The position numbers and the translations under genes were made by a program. A stretch of 45,754 nt of DNA from contig CAZSVE010000015.1 of assembly GCA_964610175.1 (NCBI GenBank), positions 1 to 45,754 on the forward strand, given 5' to 3'. This DNA is from CAZSVE01 sp964610175 (GTDB lineage Bacteria > Pseudomonadota > Gammaproteobacteria > HK1). Under the pieces are notes generated by a model. It searched no databases. It was not told where the DNA came from and worked only from the letters and a program-made list of their open reading frames with translations. Position 1 is the first letter of the stretch. Each line of letters begins with the position of its first letter. Shown piece by piece: positions 18,907 to 26,775 of the stretch.

Positions 18907-20583
18907 ATGCCCATCCCAACCCCCGAAAGATTCGAGTCCCGCAAGGACCGCATTAGACAACTGGTCATCATCGGCCACACCACCGGCACCACCGCGAAGA
19001 TCTGGATAAAGACGCCGACCGAGGGAAAATGGGCGCTGGTCTTGTCCCAAAAGCCTTTTCGCGGCGATCTCGACACTATGAACGGGAAATCGATCCGGGA
19101 CTGGTTGAGCGCCCAACCCGCTCTCTCCGACTCGATGCTTTTTAGCCACAAGATGAAAAAGTCCGAAGGGCTTTGTCATTGTTTCGAAATCGACGGGCTT
19201 CAACAAGGTACCCGCTACTACTACATCCTGACGGCGGGAAAGAACACGCCGATTACCGAGGATGGACGCACCGTCATCGGGGATGTCACCGATGAATTTT
19301 TCACTACGGCGAACGTTTCTCCGAAATCGGTGAAATTCGCCGCCTTCAGCTGCCACGATCCATTCAGCTGGGAACATCCCAACGATGGCGCCTGGCCGGA
19401 GCTGTATAAAACGGTTCTGCGGGAAGAATTGGACTTGGCTATTGCCGGTGGCGATCAGGTGTACCTGGACACCAACGACAAGCGGATGGCGGATCTCTGG
19501 AAATGGCTGAAGCGTTACAAGAACGAACTGAAGGGTCTTGATGACGACCGGATAAAGGGGTATCTCGTCAATCTAATTCGGCAGTATTACCGGATCTACT
19601 GGAACTTCGAGTCCTTCGCGGAGGTTGTGGGACGCATCCCGACCTACATGATCTGGGATGACCATGAAATCATGGATGGCTGGGGGTCGCGCACCAAGGA
19701 GGAACGCAGGAAATTGCTCAACCACGTGTGGCAGGGCGATGACGAGGCGTTCAACAGCAGAATCGTCGAACTGACATGGCGGGCGGCGGCGCAGGTTTAT
19801 TACGAATACCAGCATTCCCATAACCCGACTACCGATGCGCATGGCAAGGATATCGGTACGCTGGACCCGAGAGAAGCCACGTGGGACTATGCCTTCGAAC
19901 GCGGCGGGTGCCATTTCTATGTATTGGACGTGCGAGCCCATCATAACTGTGAAAATCCCTCCGATCGTTTGCTGGGGAAGGCGCAGCATCAGCGCCTCGA
20001 TAGTTGGCTGGCGTCGCTGTCCGGCGCAAAGGCGGCTTTCATCGTCTCCCCCGTTCCCGTGGTGCACTGGAGCGGCTTGGTGAATATCGCGGACTTCTCG
20101 CTCACTGGCATGAAGGACGACCTCATGGACGAGTGGTCCCACAAGACCAACCACGAGGAGCGCAACCTCTTCCTCGATGCAGTCATGAAGGTTTCGGATA
20201 AGCACAAGGTACCGATTACTATCATCAGCGGAGATGTCCATTGCGCCAGCGCCTATCGGCTGGTGAATACGAAAAGGTATCCCGACGCAAGGGTCGGTCA
20301 GGTTACCAGTAGCCCCATATCCCGCAAGCCCAATCCGTCGATTGCGAACGCGCTCGTGGCGAAATCCGGCGATGTGGTGACCGTGGACATCGGCGATGGT
20401 AAGAAGGAAAAAGAGAGAAAAGGGCCTGTTTATCAGAAGCGCCTGTTCGCCAAATCCGGTATCAATAACTACGCCGTTTTCGGTGTTGGCCGGGCTCAGG
20501 ATGACGATGCCCGGATAATGGTGGATTTCTATTGGCCTGGAGAGGACGATGGAGAAGTTGTTCGGCGGACAATCGAATTGTAG
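18907..20583 (+). CDS. PhoD-like phosphodiesterase/alkaline phosphatase
   Basis: 558 aa, calcineurin-like metallophosphatase of the PhoD type. Metal-binding and catalytic motifs appear in order: AFSCHDP, AIAGGDQVY, MIWDDHEIMDGWG, VLDVRAHHN and IISGDVHCASAY. Residues about 15-140 resemble the beta-rich N-terminal PhoD domain (HTTGTTAKIWIKT). Classical PhoD is exported by Tat, but this protein begins MPIPTPERFESRKDRIRQLV with no twin-Arg signal, so it is probably cytoplasmic or exported by another route. It starts 36 bp after the membrane protein, with GAGAGAAATAAC ahead of the ATG, and may close the same operon. Substrate unknown: phosphodiesters, phospholipid or teichoic-like polymers are all possible for the family. 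Confidence 0.88.
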   Translation: MPIPTPERFESRKDRIRQLVIIGHTTGTTAKIWIKTPTEGKWALVLSQKPFRGDLDTMNGKSIRDWLSAQPALSDSMLFSHKMKKSEGLCHCFEIDGLQQGTRYYYILTAGKNTPITEDGRTVIGDVTDEFFTTANVSPKSVKFAAFSCHDPFSWEHPNDGAWPELYKTVLREELDLAIAGGDQVYLDTNDKRMADLWKWLKRYKNELKGLDDDRIKGYLVNLIRQYYRIYWNFESFAEVVGRIPTYMIWDDHEIMDGWGSRTKEERRKLLNHVWQGDDEAFNSRIVELTWRAAAQVYYEYQHSHNPTTDAHGKDIGTLDPREATWDYAFERGGCHFYVLDVRAHHNCENPSDRLLGKAQHQRLDSWLASLSGAKAAFIVSPVPVVHWSGLVNIADFSLTGMKDDLMDEWSHKTNHEERNLFLDAVMKVSDKHKVPITIISGDVHCASAYRLVNTKRYPDARVGQVTSSPISRKPNPSIANALVAKSGDVVTVDIGDGKKEKERKGPVYQKRLFAKSGINNYAVFGVGRAQDDDARIMVDFYWPGEDDGEVVRRTIEL

Positions 20584-20699
20584 CGATTTACTGTTTCCAA
20601 AGGGGAGAAAGGCCCTCGCCTTTAGTCCCTTACCTGGAAAATCTTCGACAGGACGCATAAAAGATTTTGGGCTGTCCCCAAAGGAAGAATACAAGTCGG

Positions 20700-20819
20700 A
20701 CATAAATCCGAACGCCACGCGTTCGCATATGTCATTTGTCAGCGCTTCGTGCCAGAACCAAAAACGGGATGGGCTCGGATTTCGGTGCCGGATTTCCCAG
20801 GATTTCGTTTTCCGATACG
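20700..20819 (+). repeat. Family 2 repeat with 5' palindrome
   Basis: Begins CATAAATCCGAACGCCACGC; the GAACGC...GCGTTC part can pair. It continues into a diverged family 2 body (GCGCTTCGTGCCAG...ACGGGATGGGC...CGTTTTCCGATACGTGAA). The same palindrome-plus-body order occurs at 36071-36193, so the palindrome belongs to a longer form of family 2. Confidence 0.7.
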
Positions 20820-20858
20820 TGAACTTCCCGGTCCGGTCTCGATGATGATTATTGGCGA

Positions 20859-20891
20859 ATTGGGGTTCGCACATGAAAGGCGAACCCCAAT
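20859..20891. terminator. Strong hairpin, possible terminator
   Basis: ATTGGGGTTCGC and GCGAACCCCAAT pair perfectly over 12 bp around a 9-base loop. No T-run follows on either strand, so intrinsic termination is uncertain; an RNA-stabilising hairpin or attachment-type site is also possible. Confidence 0.5.
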
Positions 20892-21015
20892 AATAAGGAT
20901 GTCCAGCGGGGATATTGCGGCCTTCGGCCCCAATCCGGCTTTATATTTATATATATAGGCTACTGCTACTGAAGGACGGGAGAAGCGACTTTTGTAATTA
21001 CGGGGCAATTACCGC

Positions 21016-21096
21016 GTTTATTTTCCGCTCAGCTTCGCAAACGCTAATGTTGATCTGCTAATGCCAATTTACGCTTCGGAGGCGAAACTTCGCTGG
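21016..21096 (+). repeat. Family 1 repeat (degenerate, shortened)
   Basis: GTTTATTTTCCGCTCAGCTT to GCGAAACTTCGCTGG with an internal deletion of about 25 bp. It ends exactly at the stop of the - strand membrane gene. Confidence 0.65.
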
Positions 21097-21507
21097 TCAT
21101 AGGGCCTGCGAGGTCTTTTTCGCGAGGATAAGCAGGAGCGCGCCCGTCCCTACAAGCAAAATCGACTCTGCAGAAATAAGCCAGCTTGCCAATGGCGATC
21201 CGTACCATATATTCAATGGAGAATAAAAAAGACCGACGCATATCTGTCCGTACCCGGCAAATGGCAGCATGACACCATATCCGAAGGGATTACGAGCAAG
21301 GATCAAGAAGAATATTCCTGCCAACCCGAATCCCACACCGCTCATTCGGGTCCAAAGCAGGGTGAATGGGTCCATGGCACCAGGAAGGTCGCTTCCTGCT
21401 GTATTAAGAAGGTCGCTCCCTGTGGATATTGGGAGAAATGCAAGAACAAGTCCAAGCAGGTAAATTACGGCGTAGATATACAGGATAACCTTTATGCCTT
21501 TCATCAT
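21097..21507 (-). CDS. Small four-TM membrane protein, unknown
   Basis: 136 aa with hydrophobic segments at about 5-27, 53-70, 73-92 and 105-130. A clear AAGGAG (21517-21522 on the complement) lies 9 bases ahead of the ATG at 21507. Monocistronic, with repeats on both sides. It resembles the many small four-TM proteins of unknown function; no residue suggests an enzyme. Confidence 0.75.
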   Translation of the reverse strand: MMKGIKVILYIYAVIYLLGLVLAFLPISTGSDLLNTAGSDLPGAMDPFTLLWTRMSGVGFGLAGIFFLILARNPFGYGVMLPFAGYGQICVGLFYSPLNIWYGSPLASWLISAESILLVGTGALLLILAKKTSQAL

Positions 21508-21547
21508 TACCTATGTCTCCTTAGATTTGATTATTCGGAAGATTTAA

Positions 21548-21658
21548 TTTGTTTATTTCCCGCCCAGCTTCGCGAAAGTCGAATTTTACGAAAAACGCTG
21601 GTTTTGTTTTACCGATGGTAAATCATGCCTTGCTGGGTTCGAGCACAAGCTTCGCTGG
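21548..21658 (+). repeat. Family 1 repeat
   Basis: TTTGTTTATTTCCCGCCCAG to CACAAGCTTCGCTGG, near full length, upstream of the four-TM gene in the opposite sense. Confidence 0.85.
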
Positions 21659-21710
21659 TTATTCAGAACATGATGCCCCTTTCGGGCAAATTCATGGGGA
21701 GTATTTCCGA

Positions 21711-21800
21711 TGAACATGTTAGCGCTTCGCGCCAGGACTGAAGCGGGATGGGTCTTGGCATACGCACCGATTCTCTCGGAATCTTTGTTTTTCCGATACC
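21711..21800 (+). repeat. Family 2 repeat
   Basis: TGAACATGTTAGCGCTTCGC to TTTGTTTTTCCGATACC, very close to the copies at 35073, 36193 and 45092, so this is probably near the consensus. Confidence 0.85.
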
Positions 21801-22192
21801 TAAATACGAGGTCCGAAGGGAGCGGATCTTCCTCCTTGGGATTTCCTCCGAGCGCATTGTCTCCCTTCGGGAGAGATGACGATCCCATGTCGGATGGAAA
21901 ATTTCTGGAAACCTTACTTATGGATCGATTGGTTTCGAAGAGGAGCATCCGTAAAACATCCGGCGAACTCGATCATTCGATTCCAATCCGCAATCCCTTT
22001 TGCAAATGGTTTCGTCCGAGTCAGCATGCCATGGACAGCAGAAGGCGTTTGTGCAACAAGATATTTCCTGGCGAGTCGACCAAGCGCGCGTATAGATATC
22101 TTATCTTCTTCCTTGAGTAAAGTTCTCCCTCGAGTAAAGTGATTTCGATCAGAATTGACGTGGCGGGCAATTTTTATAATTCACCGCCTATT

Positions 22193-22301
22193 TTGTTTAT
22201 TTCCCGCCCATCATTCCCAAATGAGTCAGCTTTTATGAAACGCTGGTTTTGTTTTACCAATGCCGGGTCATACATGTCGGTTCGAGCACGAGCTTTGCTA
22301 G
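22193..22301 (+). repeat. Family 1 repeat
   Basis: TTTGTTTATTTCCCGCCCAT to GAGCACGAGCTTTGCTAG. It lies about 90 bp ahead of the first nucleotidyltransferase/HEPN pair. Confidence 0.85.
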
Positions 22302-22391
22302 CCATGGAAGACCAATATGGGCCCGACTGCGTTTCCAGGCAGGCGCGTGTGAACAAGACGATTGGCGATTGTCGATTTCATGGGTGCGAAA

Positions 22392-22697
22392 ATGACACGT
22401 GAGGAAGAGATTCGTCATCTGCTGCGGGATATATTTATCGAGGAGCGGAGCCGTTTGACCGGATACAAGGTAATCTTGTTCGGATCACGAGCCAGGGGTA
22501 ATGCCGGGCCGCGCTCCGATTTCGATATTGGCGTGATTGGTGCCAACCCTATGCCGCTTGTAGACTTCTATCATCTTGCCGATCGGATCGACAATCTGCC
22601 AACGCTATATCGAATCGATTGGGTAGACCTTACCAAGACGAGTGATGGATTTCACCGCAATGCCCTAACGGATAGCGAGGTAATCTATGCACCCTGA
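22392..22697 (+). CDS. mntA: MntA-like nucleotidyltransferase antitoxin
   Basis: 101 aa from ATG 22392; ATG 22380 is an in-frame alternative. FGSRARGNAGPRSDFDIGV carries the minimal nucleotidyltransferase signature GS-x10-D-x-D. In MntA/HepT systems the antitoxin uses this site to AMPylate a Tyr of the HEPN toxin. It overlaps the following HEPN gene by 11 bp, the usual arrangement. The order (nucleotidyltransferase first) and the lengths fit a complete type VII toxin-antitoxin module. Confidence 0.9.
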   Translation: MTREEEIRHLLRDIFIEERSRLTGYKVILFGSRARGNAGPRSDFDIGVIGANPMPLVDFYHLADRIDNLPTLYRIDWVDLTKTSDGFHRNALTDSEVIYAP

Positions 22698-23073
22698 AGC
22701 ATTGTTGGCGGATCTTTCTCGGGCACTGGCACAGTTTGGCGATGCCATGGAAGTCAGGCCTGGGCACGACGTCATCAGGGCCGGTTGTATTCAATACTTC
22801 GAATTTACCTTCGAGCTTGCCTGGAAGGCAATCAAGGCCTTTGCCGAAGAAGAAGGATTGAATCCAGGCGGCTCGCCGAGATCCTGTCTGAGGGCTGCTT
22901 TTGCCCAGGGATGGATCGAAGGGGAAACGATTTGGCTGGAAATGTTGGATGCCCGAAACCGTATGTCACACACCTATAACGCCGAAAACGCCATGACCCT
23001 ATACGAACGTTTGCCGGAATTTATTGGACCGCTGGGAAACCTTCTCGGAAATTTGGAGGATCTCGTTGAGTAA
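22687..23073 (+). CDS. hepT: HepT-like HEPN toxin (HI0074 family)
   Basis: 128 aa, mostly helical. ARNRMSHTYN contains R-x4-H-x-Y, the HEPN ribonuclease motif with the downstream Tyr that MntA modifies. GCIQYFEFTFELAWKAIK and the GSPRSCLRAAF stretch are typical of the HI0074 nucleotidyltransferase-substrate-binding family. All key residues are present, so toxin and antitoxin both look intact. Confidence 0.9.
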   Translation: MHPEALLADLSRALAQFGDAMEVRPGHDVIRAGCIQYFEFTFELAWKAIKAFAEEEGLNPGGSPRSCLRAAFAQGWIEGETIWLEMLDARNRMSHTYNAENAMTLYERLPEFIGPLGNLLGNLEDLVE

Positions 23074-23213
23074 TCGTTCGGGCCCCTGGTGCTTTTATCA
23101 TCCATGGCGCTGATTCGTGGCACTGATCCATGGCTTTGGGCCTATCGTCGCGAAGGCGGGAATTCGGTAGCCCTTGGTGGGATGGACAGGTTGGGTTATT
23201 GTTGCCTTGGTGA

Positions 23214-23324
23214 TTTGTTTATTTCCCACTCGTCATTCCCAAATGAGTCAGGTTTTATAAAACGCCTGTTTTGCTCTACTACGACCAAATCCCCCTCCAT
23301 CGGTTCGAGACGAACCTTCGCCAG
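23214..23324 (+). repeat. Family 1 repeat
   Basis: TTTGTTTATTTCCCACTCGT to GAACCTTCGCCAG, full length with about 15 differences from the consensus, after the hepT stop. Confidence 0.8.
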
Positions 23325-23458
23325 TCATTGGTAATGGACAGAAGGCAAAACGAAGATATTACCGATGGTAAGGGTATTGAACCCGAGTTACGGCGTGAAG
23401 TTAATGTATTTTCTCTTGTAATTCCCTTAAGCGGATACCGTTTCGAAAGAAACCACCG

Positions 23459-23481
23459 TTATCCACAAATTCTGTGGATAA
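23459..23481. promoter_or_regulatory. Head-to-head consensus DnaA boxes
   Basis: TTATCCACA and TGTGGATAA, both exact consensus DnaA boxes, face each other across a 5-base AATTC spacer. A further partial box (TGTGGAATA) starts at 23484. Nearby sequence is AT-rich. No dnaA, gidA or rnpA is in the window, so this is more likely a DnaA titration or regulatory site than the main origin. Confidence 0.5.
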
Positions 23482-23707
23482 CTCTGTGGAATACTTTGGG
23501 AAAGCCAGCGAAAATACCCGTAATCAAGGTAGTTTTCGTTAAACTGACGATATTGTGACCAACAAGAATAATTCTTTGTTTTTCAGTAAGTTATGTTTCC
23601 AGAATGGCTCGACTGTGAAAAGACGGTATCCTGTTGCACGAAGGTGGGAGAATAAATTCGAGACTGTGGATTATCTTGTTGACGAAGCTTGGTTTTCCGG
23701 CCAATGG

Positions 23708-23729
23708 GCTGGCGAAGCTTCGCTAGTCA
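23708..23729. repeat. Family 1 end remnant (palindrome)
   Basis: GCTGGCGAAGCTTCGCTAGT, the 3'-end palindrome of family 1 without the rest of the element. Confidence 0.6.
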
Positions 23730-23895
23730 TGCAATCTCCCTTCAGGAATCGATATGAAAGCGCCAATGTTTGCGAACAATGAGGATTTCCGAAATTTCTT
23801 GCGTTCGATTTGGTTGCGGCTATCGGTCGTGCCGGGTATTTCCGTTCCGGGCTACTCGGCCCCTGGTTTTTCCAACGAACCGACGACTACCGAAT

Positions 23896-24963
23896 ATGCA
23901 AATTCTCGACGAAACAATCTCTACCATTTCACCCCAATCCGACACTTGGCGGGCACGAGCCAGGGAGCGCCTCGGTCAACTTACCATGCCTCATTGGGCG
24001 TTGGGGAAAATCCTGGATCTCGCCGTGGACCTGGCCGGCATGACCCGCTCCCTGCAATTTGCCACTCTGCGCAAGGTGGTCATCGTCATGGCCGCGGACC
24101 ACGGGGTAGTTGTGGAAGGGGTGAGCAAATACCCCCAGGAGGTTACCTGGCAGATGGTGGCCAACTTCGTCCATGGGGGTGCCGGAATCAACGCCCTGGC
24201 AGGCCAATCGGGCGCGGATGTCCGGGTCGTGGATATGGGCGTGGCACGGGACCTGGACCATCTCGCCCGCACTAATGCCATCCTATCCCTGCCGGTAGCC
24301 CCCGGAACCGCCAACATCGCCGAAGGGCCCGCCATGACCCGCGAACAGGCTGTTATCGCCGTCCAAAATGGCATCCAGGTAGCCCGGCGATTCATCGATG
24401 ACGAAAAATACGACCTCATCGGCGTCGGGGAAATGGGTATCGGCAACACCACCCCCAGTTCTGCCATTATCACGGCCCTCTCCGGGGAATCCGCGGAGGC
24501 GACCACTGGATACGGGACCGGTATCGACGACGAGCAGCGACACCATAAGATTGCGGTGATCGAAAGGGCGCTGCGCGTCAATCGCCCGGATCCGCGGGAT
24601 GGCCTGGATGTACTGGCCAAACTCGGCGGCTTCGAGATCGGTGGTATCGCCGGGGTAATCCTCGGCGCGGCGGCCCGGAAACGGCCGGTGCTCGTGGATG
24701 GTCTCATCTCCAGCGCGGGCGCACTCATCGCGCAACAACTGGCGCCCCATGCCACCGATTATCTCATTGCGGCTCATCGTGGCGTGGAGAAGGGACATGG
24801 GATCGCCCTGGGTCGGCTGGGAAAGGAACCGCTGTTGGATCTGCGGCTTCGCCTGGGAGAGGGGACCGGCGCGGCACTCGCCATGAATCTGGTGGAGGCA
24901 GCGGGGTGTGTACTCAAGGAAGTCAGGACCTTTGCGGAGGCGGAGGTGTCGTCGGATGCTTGA
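23896..24963 (+). CDS. cobT: Nicotinate-nucleotide:dimethylbenzimidazole phosphoribosyltransferase
   Basis: 355 aa from ATG 23896, the usual length for CobT; the longer open frame from 23770 adds unrelated residues. CobT makes alpha-ribazole phosphate from a lower-ligand base and nicotinate mononucleotide for the cobamide nucleotide loop. Recognisable family segments are MAADHGVVVEGVS, FVHGGAGINALA, GVGEMGIGNTTPSSA, ATTGYGTGIDD and LRLGEGTGAAL, the last holding the catalytic Glu near residue 320. No other cobalamin genes are in the window, which suggests scattered cobamide genes. Confidence 0.96.
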   Translation: MQILDETISTISPQSDTWRARARERLGQLTMPHWALGKILDLAVDLAGMTRSLQFATLRKVVIVMAADHGVVVEGVSKYPQEVTWQMVANFVHGGAGINALAGQSGADVRVVDMGVARDLDHLARTNAILSLPVAPGTANIAEGPAMTREQAVIAVQNGIQVARRFIDDEKYDLIGVGEMGIGNTTPSSAIITALSGESAEATTGYGTGIDDEQRHHKIAVIERALRVNRPDPRDGLDVLAKLGGFEIGGIAGVILGAAARKRPVLVDGLISSAGALIAQQLAPHATDYLIAAHRGVEKGHGIALGRLGKEPLLDLRLRLGEGTGAALAMNLVEAAGCVLKEVRTFAEAEVSSDA

Positions 24964-24976
24964 GTCCTGCCGGAAG

Positions 24977-25022
24977 CCTCAACAGTCGGTGGCTTCAACA
25001 GTCGGTGGCTTCAACAGTCGGG
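24977..25022 (+). repeat. Short tandem repeat, 16-bp unit
   Basis: About 2.9 copies of CTTCAACAGTCGGTGG directly after the cobT stop. The first copy has CC in place of TT. Too short to assign a role; slippage could change the copy number. Confidence 0.7.
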
Positions 25023-25130
25023 GGTTCGAATGTTTGTTATTTCAATTGGAAATCGATTTTATTTTGACGGTCTGACTTTTTGCTCACGAACCTGGGGGGG
25101 GGATTGGGGAGTTTGATCCGTTCGATTCTC

Positions 25131-25235
25131 TTATTTCCCGCTCGACTTCGCAAATGATTCAAGTTTTACAGAACAGCAATCTTGCTTTACCGGCGCCAAA
25201 TCATGCTTCGTCGGTTCGAGCACAAGCTTCCCCAG
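25131..25235 (+). repeat. Family 1 repeat overlapping a gene end
   Basis: TTATTTCCCGCTCGACTTCG to CACAAGCTTCCCCAG. It lies inside the 3' end of the HEPN gene on the other strand and supplies its stop. Confidence 0.8.
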
Positions 25236-25742
25236 GTCGTCGATCAGTCGCTCATTCCCCGTTCCCGCAATCTTTGCATAAACCCCTCGTATATTTGCGA
25301 TATGCGCATCCCCGGATGCCATGGCGAGTCGTAATCTTGTCAAGCGTTCCTCGATACCGTCGGGATAATCGTGGGTGAATTCGTTGCGAATTTGCCGCAA
25401 TTCGCTCCACTCTTCGGCGGATTCGAGCCAGCCGAGCTGTTCCATTCTGTTCAGTCGATCGACGGTGGGCATTGCGGCGACGTCTTCACCCAGGGCGCGC
25501 AGGATGCCGGGGATGAGTCTCGTGCCCATGTCGTCTTGCAGGCGCGTATAACGGTAGGCAAATTGGTCGAGAAGGCGACGGTCGGCCTTGTCGAGCCTGG
25601 CCGGATCGGAAAGCTCGATCCGGCGTCCCTCGAGGTCGACCAGGGCATCCTGGAGTGCTTCTCGATGCGTCCGGCAGACCTGGATGCTTTGCATGAGCGC
25701 GAACTTGCTGGCCGCGGGATTGTCAACGGCGGTAGTTATCAA
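25131..25742 (-). CDS. HEPN-type putative ribonuclease toxin with repeat-derived C-terminus
   Basis: 203 aa, helical. RQIRNEFTHDYPD contains R-x4-H-x-Y, the HepT-type RNase and AMPylation-site motif. The start overlaps the end of the upstream nucleotidyltransferase gene by 4 bp, so the pair forms a second MNT-HEPN module unrelated in sequence to the one at 22392. The last 34 or so residues (from about DDLGKLVLEPTKHD on) and the stop codon are encoded by a family 1 repeat at 25131-25235. The original C-terminus was therefore replaced or extended when the repeat arrived. The motif lies well before this tail, so activity could be kept. Confidence 0.75.
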   Translation of the reverse strand: MITTAVDNPAASKFALMQSIQVCRTHREALQDALVDLEGRRIELSDPARLDKADRRLLDQFAYRYTRLQDDMGTRLIPGILRALGEDVAAMPTVDRLNRMEQLGWLESAEEWSELRQIRNEFTHDYPDGIEERLTRLRLAMASGDAHIANIRGVYAKIAGTGNERLIDDLGKLVLEPTKHDLAPVKQDCCSVKLESFAKSSGK

Positions 25743-26038
25743 AGGAGAATCCCCTGCTGGTGGGCGATGCGAACAATGGGGCGTGTATCGTCCGGGGTTT
25801 CGATGATGATGTCGATTTTGCGTTCACCGAGCCGCTGTTCCAGCCGTGCAAGGAGGCGTACCTTTTTCAGCAGTGCCTGTTTGCCATCGCATGCGGGCGG
25901 GCGGATCAGTAGATCGATGTCACCGCCACGCCTGTGATCATCGGTTCTGGAGCCGAATAGCCAAACCTCGGTGGTTTCACCGAAGGTTTCAAGGGTGGTT
26001 TGTTTGATGGTATCGATTTGCCGAGAGGTCAGGCGCAT
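25739..26038 (-). CDS. Nucleotidyltransferase antitoxin (MNT type)
   Basis: 99 aa from ATG 26038 (MRLTSRQID); the open frame continues upstream to 26176, but that part lacks similarity. FGSRTDDHRRGGDIDLLI gives GS-x9-D-x-D, the polymerase-beta-like nucleotidyltransferase signature. LGERKIDIIIE carries the third acidic position. Its stop overlaps the HEPN start, as expected for an antitoxin-toxin operon in which the antitoxin AMPylates the toxin. Confidence 0.85.
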   Translation of the reverse strand: MRLTSRQIDTIKQTTLETFGETTEVWLFGSRTDDHRRGGDIDLLIRPPACDGKQALLKKVRLLARLEQRLGERKIDIIIETPDDTRPIVRIAHQQGILL

Positions 26039-26115
26039 GTCGGGCGGGTATCGAGGTCTCGGTTGCCAACTCGAGGAGGAACCGTGGCGAAGGTGGATCT
26101 TTCCCTGAACTGCCG

Positions 26116-26137
26116 GGCTAGTGAAGCTTCGCTGGTT
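26116..26137. repeat. Family 1 end remnant
   Basis: GGCTAGTGAAGCTTCGCTGG, between the nucleotidyltransferase and the ratA-like gene. Confidence 0.55.
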
Positions 26138-26203
26138 GTCGGTGGAAAATATAGGAACATCCTTGATTTTGGCCATATCGGGCCAGGGGTACGATATGGC
26201 CGT

Positions 26204-26641
26204 TCAACGACGCCCGTACACCTCGATTGCACGGGCGCAAAAGGCATCGACCAATGTATTGGCGATCTCGGTGAATTTGGCTCCAATGAGCATTTTCATG
26301 ATTAGGTTGGAAAATTCGAAATTCATGTCGAGACATACCTTGCAACCCTCCCCATTCAAGGGTTCGAATCGCCACCTGCCTTCCAGAAAGCTGAAGGGGC
26401 CATCCAGCAGGTGCATCTCGATGGCCTTATCCTTGTCCATTCGATTCAGGGTCGCGAATGCCTTGCGTACCTTCCCGTGCGATATCTCGATCCTTGCCTG
26501 AACCTCGTTGTCGGTGAGCGACTCGGCGCTTGCCATGCCGCACCAGGGGAGGAATTCGGGATAAGAGGGCACATCCGCCACCAGGGCGTACATGTCCGCG
26601 GCGCTATAGGGCACCAGGGCGTTTCTATGAATGATGGTCAT
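26204..26641 (-). CDS. ratA: RatA/Coq10-like START-domain protein
   Basis: 145 aa, the full length of the family. The START/SRPBCC fold signature is clear: VPYSAADMYALVADVPSYPE, FLPWC, FSFLEGRWRFEPL and the C-terminal helix ending FCARAIEVYG. Bacterial members are named for RatA, reported to interfere with ribosomal subunit joining. They also resemble Coq10, which binds ubiquinone for respiration, and the latter role is often preferred for aerobic proteobacteria. The usual neighbours ratB and smpB are absent. A family 1 repeat lies just upstream of its start. Confidence 0.92.
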   Translation of the reverse strand: MTIIHRNALVPYSAADMYALVADVPSYPEFLPWCGMASAESLTDNEVQARIEISHGKVRKAFATLNRMDKDKAIEMHLLDGPFSFLEGRWRFEPLNGEGCKVCLDMNFEFSNLIMKMLIGAKFTEIANTLVDAFCARAIEVYGRR

Positions 26642-26666
26642 GGTGGTCCTGGATTTCGGTTGTTAT

Positions 26667-26775
26667 TTTGTTTGTTTCCCGCTCGGCTTCGCAGATGAGT
26701 CAGACCTTGCAAAAGCTGATTTTGCTCTACGAATACCGAATCATGCTTCATCGGTGTGGGACGAAGCTGCACTGG
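26667..26775 (+). repeat. Family 1 repeat overlapping a gene end
   Basis: TTTGTTTGTTTCCCGCTCGG to ACGAAGCTGCACTGG. It spans the region between ratA and the methyltransferase gene and encodes the last residues and stop of the latter. Confidence 0.8.

Larger units (their letters stand above)
20584..21096. other. 513-bp gene-free stretch
   Basis: Holds a palindrome plus family 2 repeat (20700-20819), a strong 12-bp hairpin (20859-20891) and a degenerate family 1 repeat (21016-21096). No gene is supported. Confidence 0.7.
21508..22391. other. 884-bp gene-free, repeat-filled stretch
   Basis: Contains two family 1 copies (21548-21658, 22193-22301) and one family 2 copy (21711-21800). An open frame from 21710 to 22120 starts inside the family 2 repeat and shows no protein-like motif. 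About 390 bp between repeats has no recognisable content. Confidence 0.65.
23074..23895. other. 822-bp gene-free stretch ahead of cobT
   Basis: Contains a family 1 repeat (23214-23324), a palindromic pair of DnaA-box sequences (23459-23481) and a family 1 end remnant (23708-23729). The rest is AT-richer with no gene. I looked for cobalamin riboswitch features before cobT and found none. Confidence 0.6.

Noticed and set aside
21710..22120. Open frame of 136 aa on the + strand
   Set aside because: It starts inside a family 2 repeat (MNMLALRARTEAGW is repeat translation), has no ribosome binding site and no protein-like motif.
23459..23481. Chromosomal replication origin
   Set aside because: Only two full DnaA boxes, and none of the usual neighbours (dnaA, mnmG, rpmH) are in the window.
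23700..23895. Possible cobalamin riboswitch before cobT
   Set aside because: No B12-box or conserved paired elements could be found; the space holds a repeat remnant and plain sequence.
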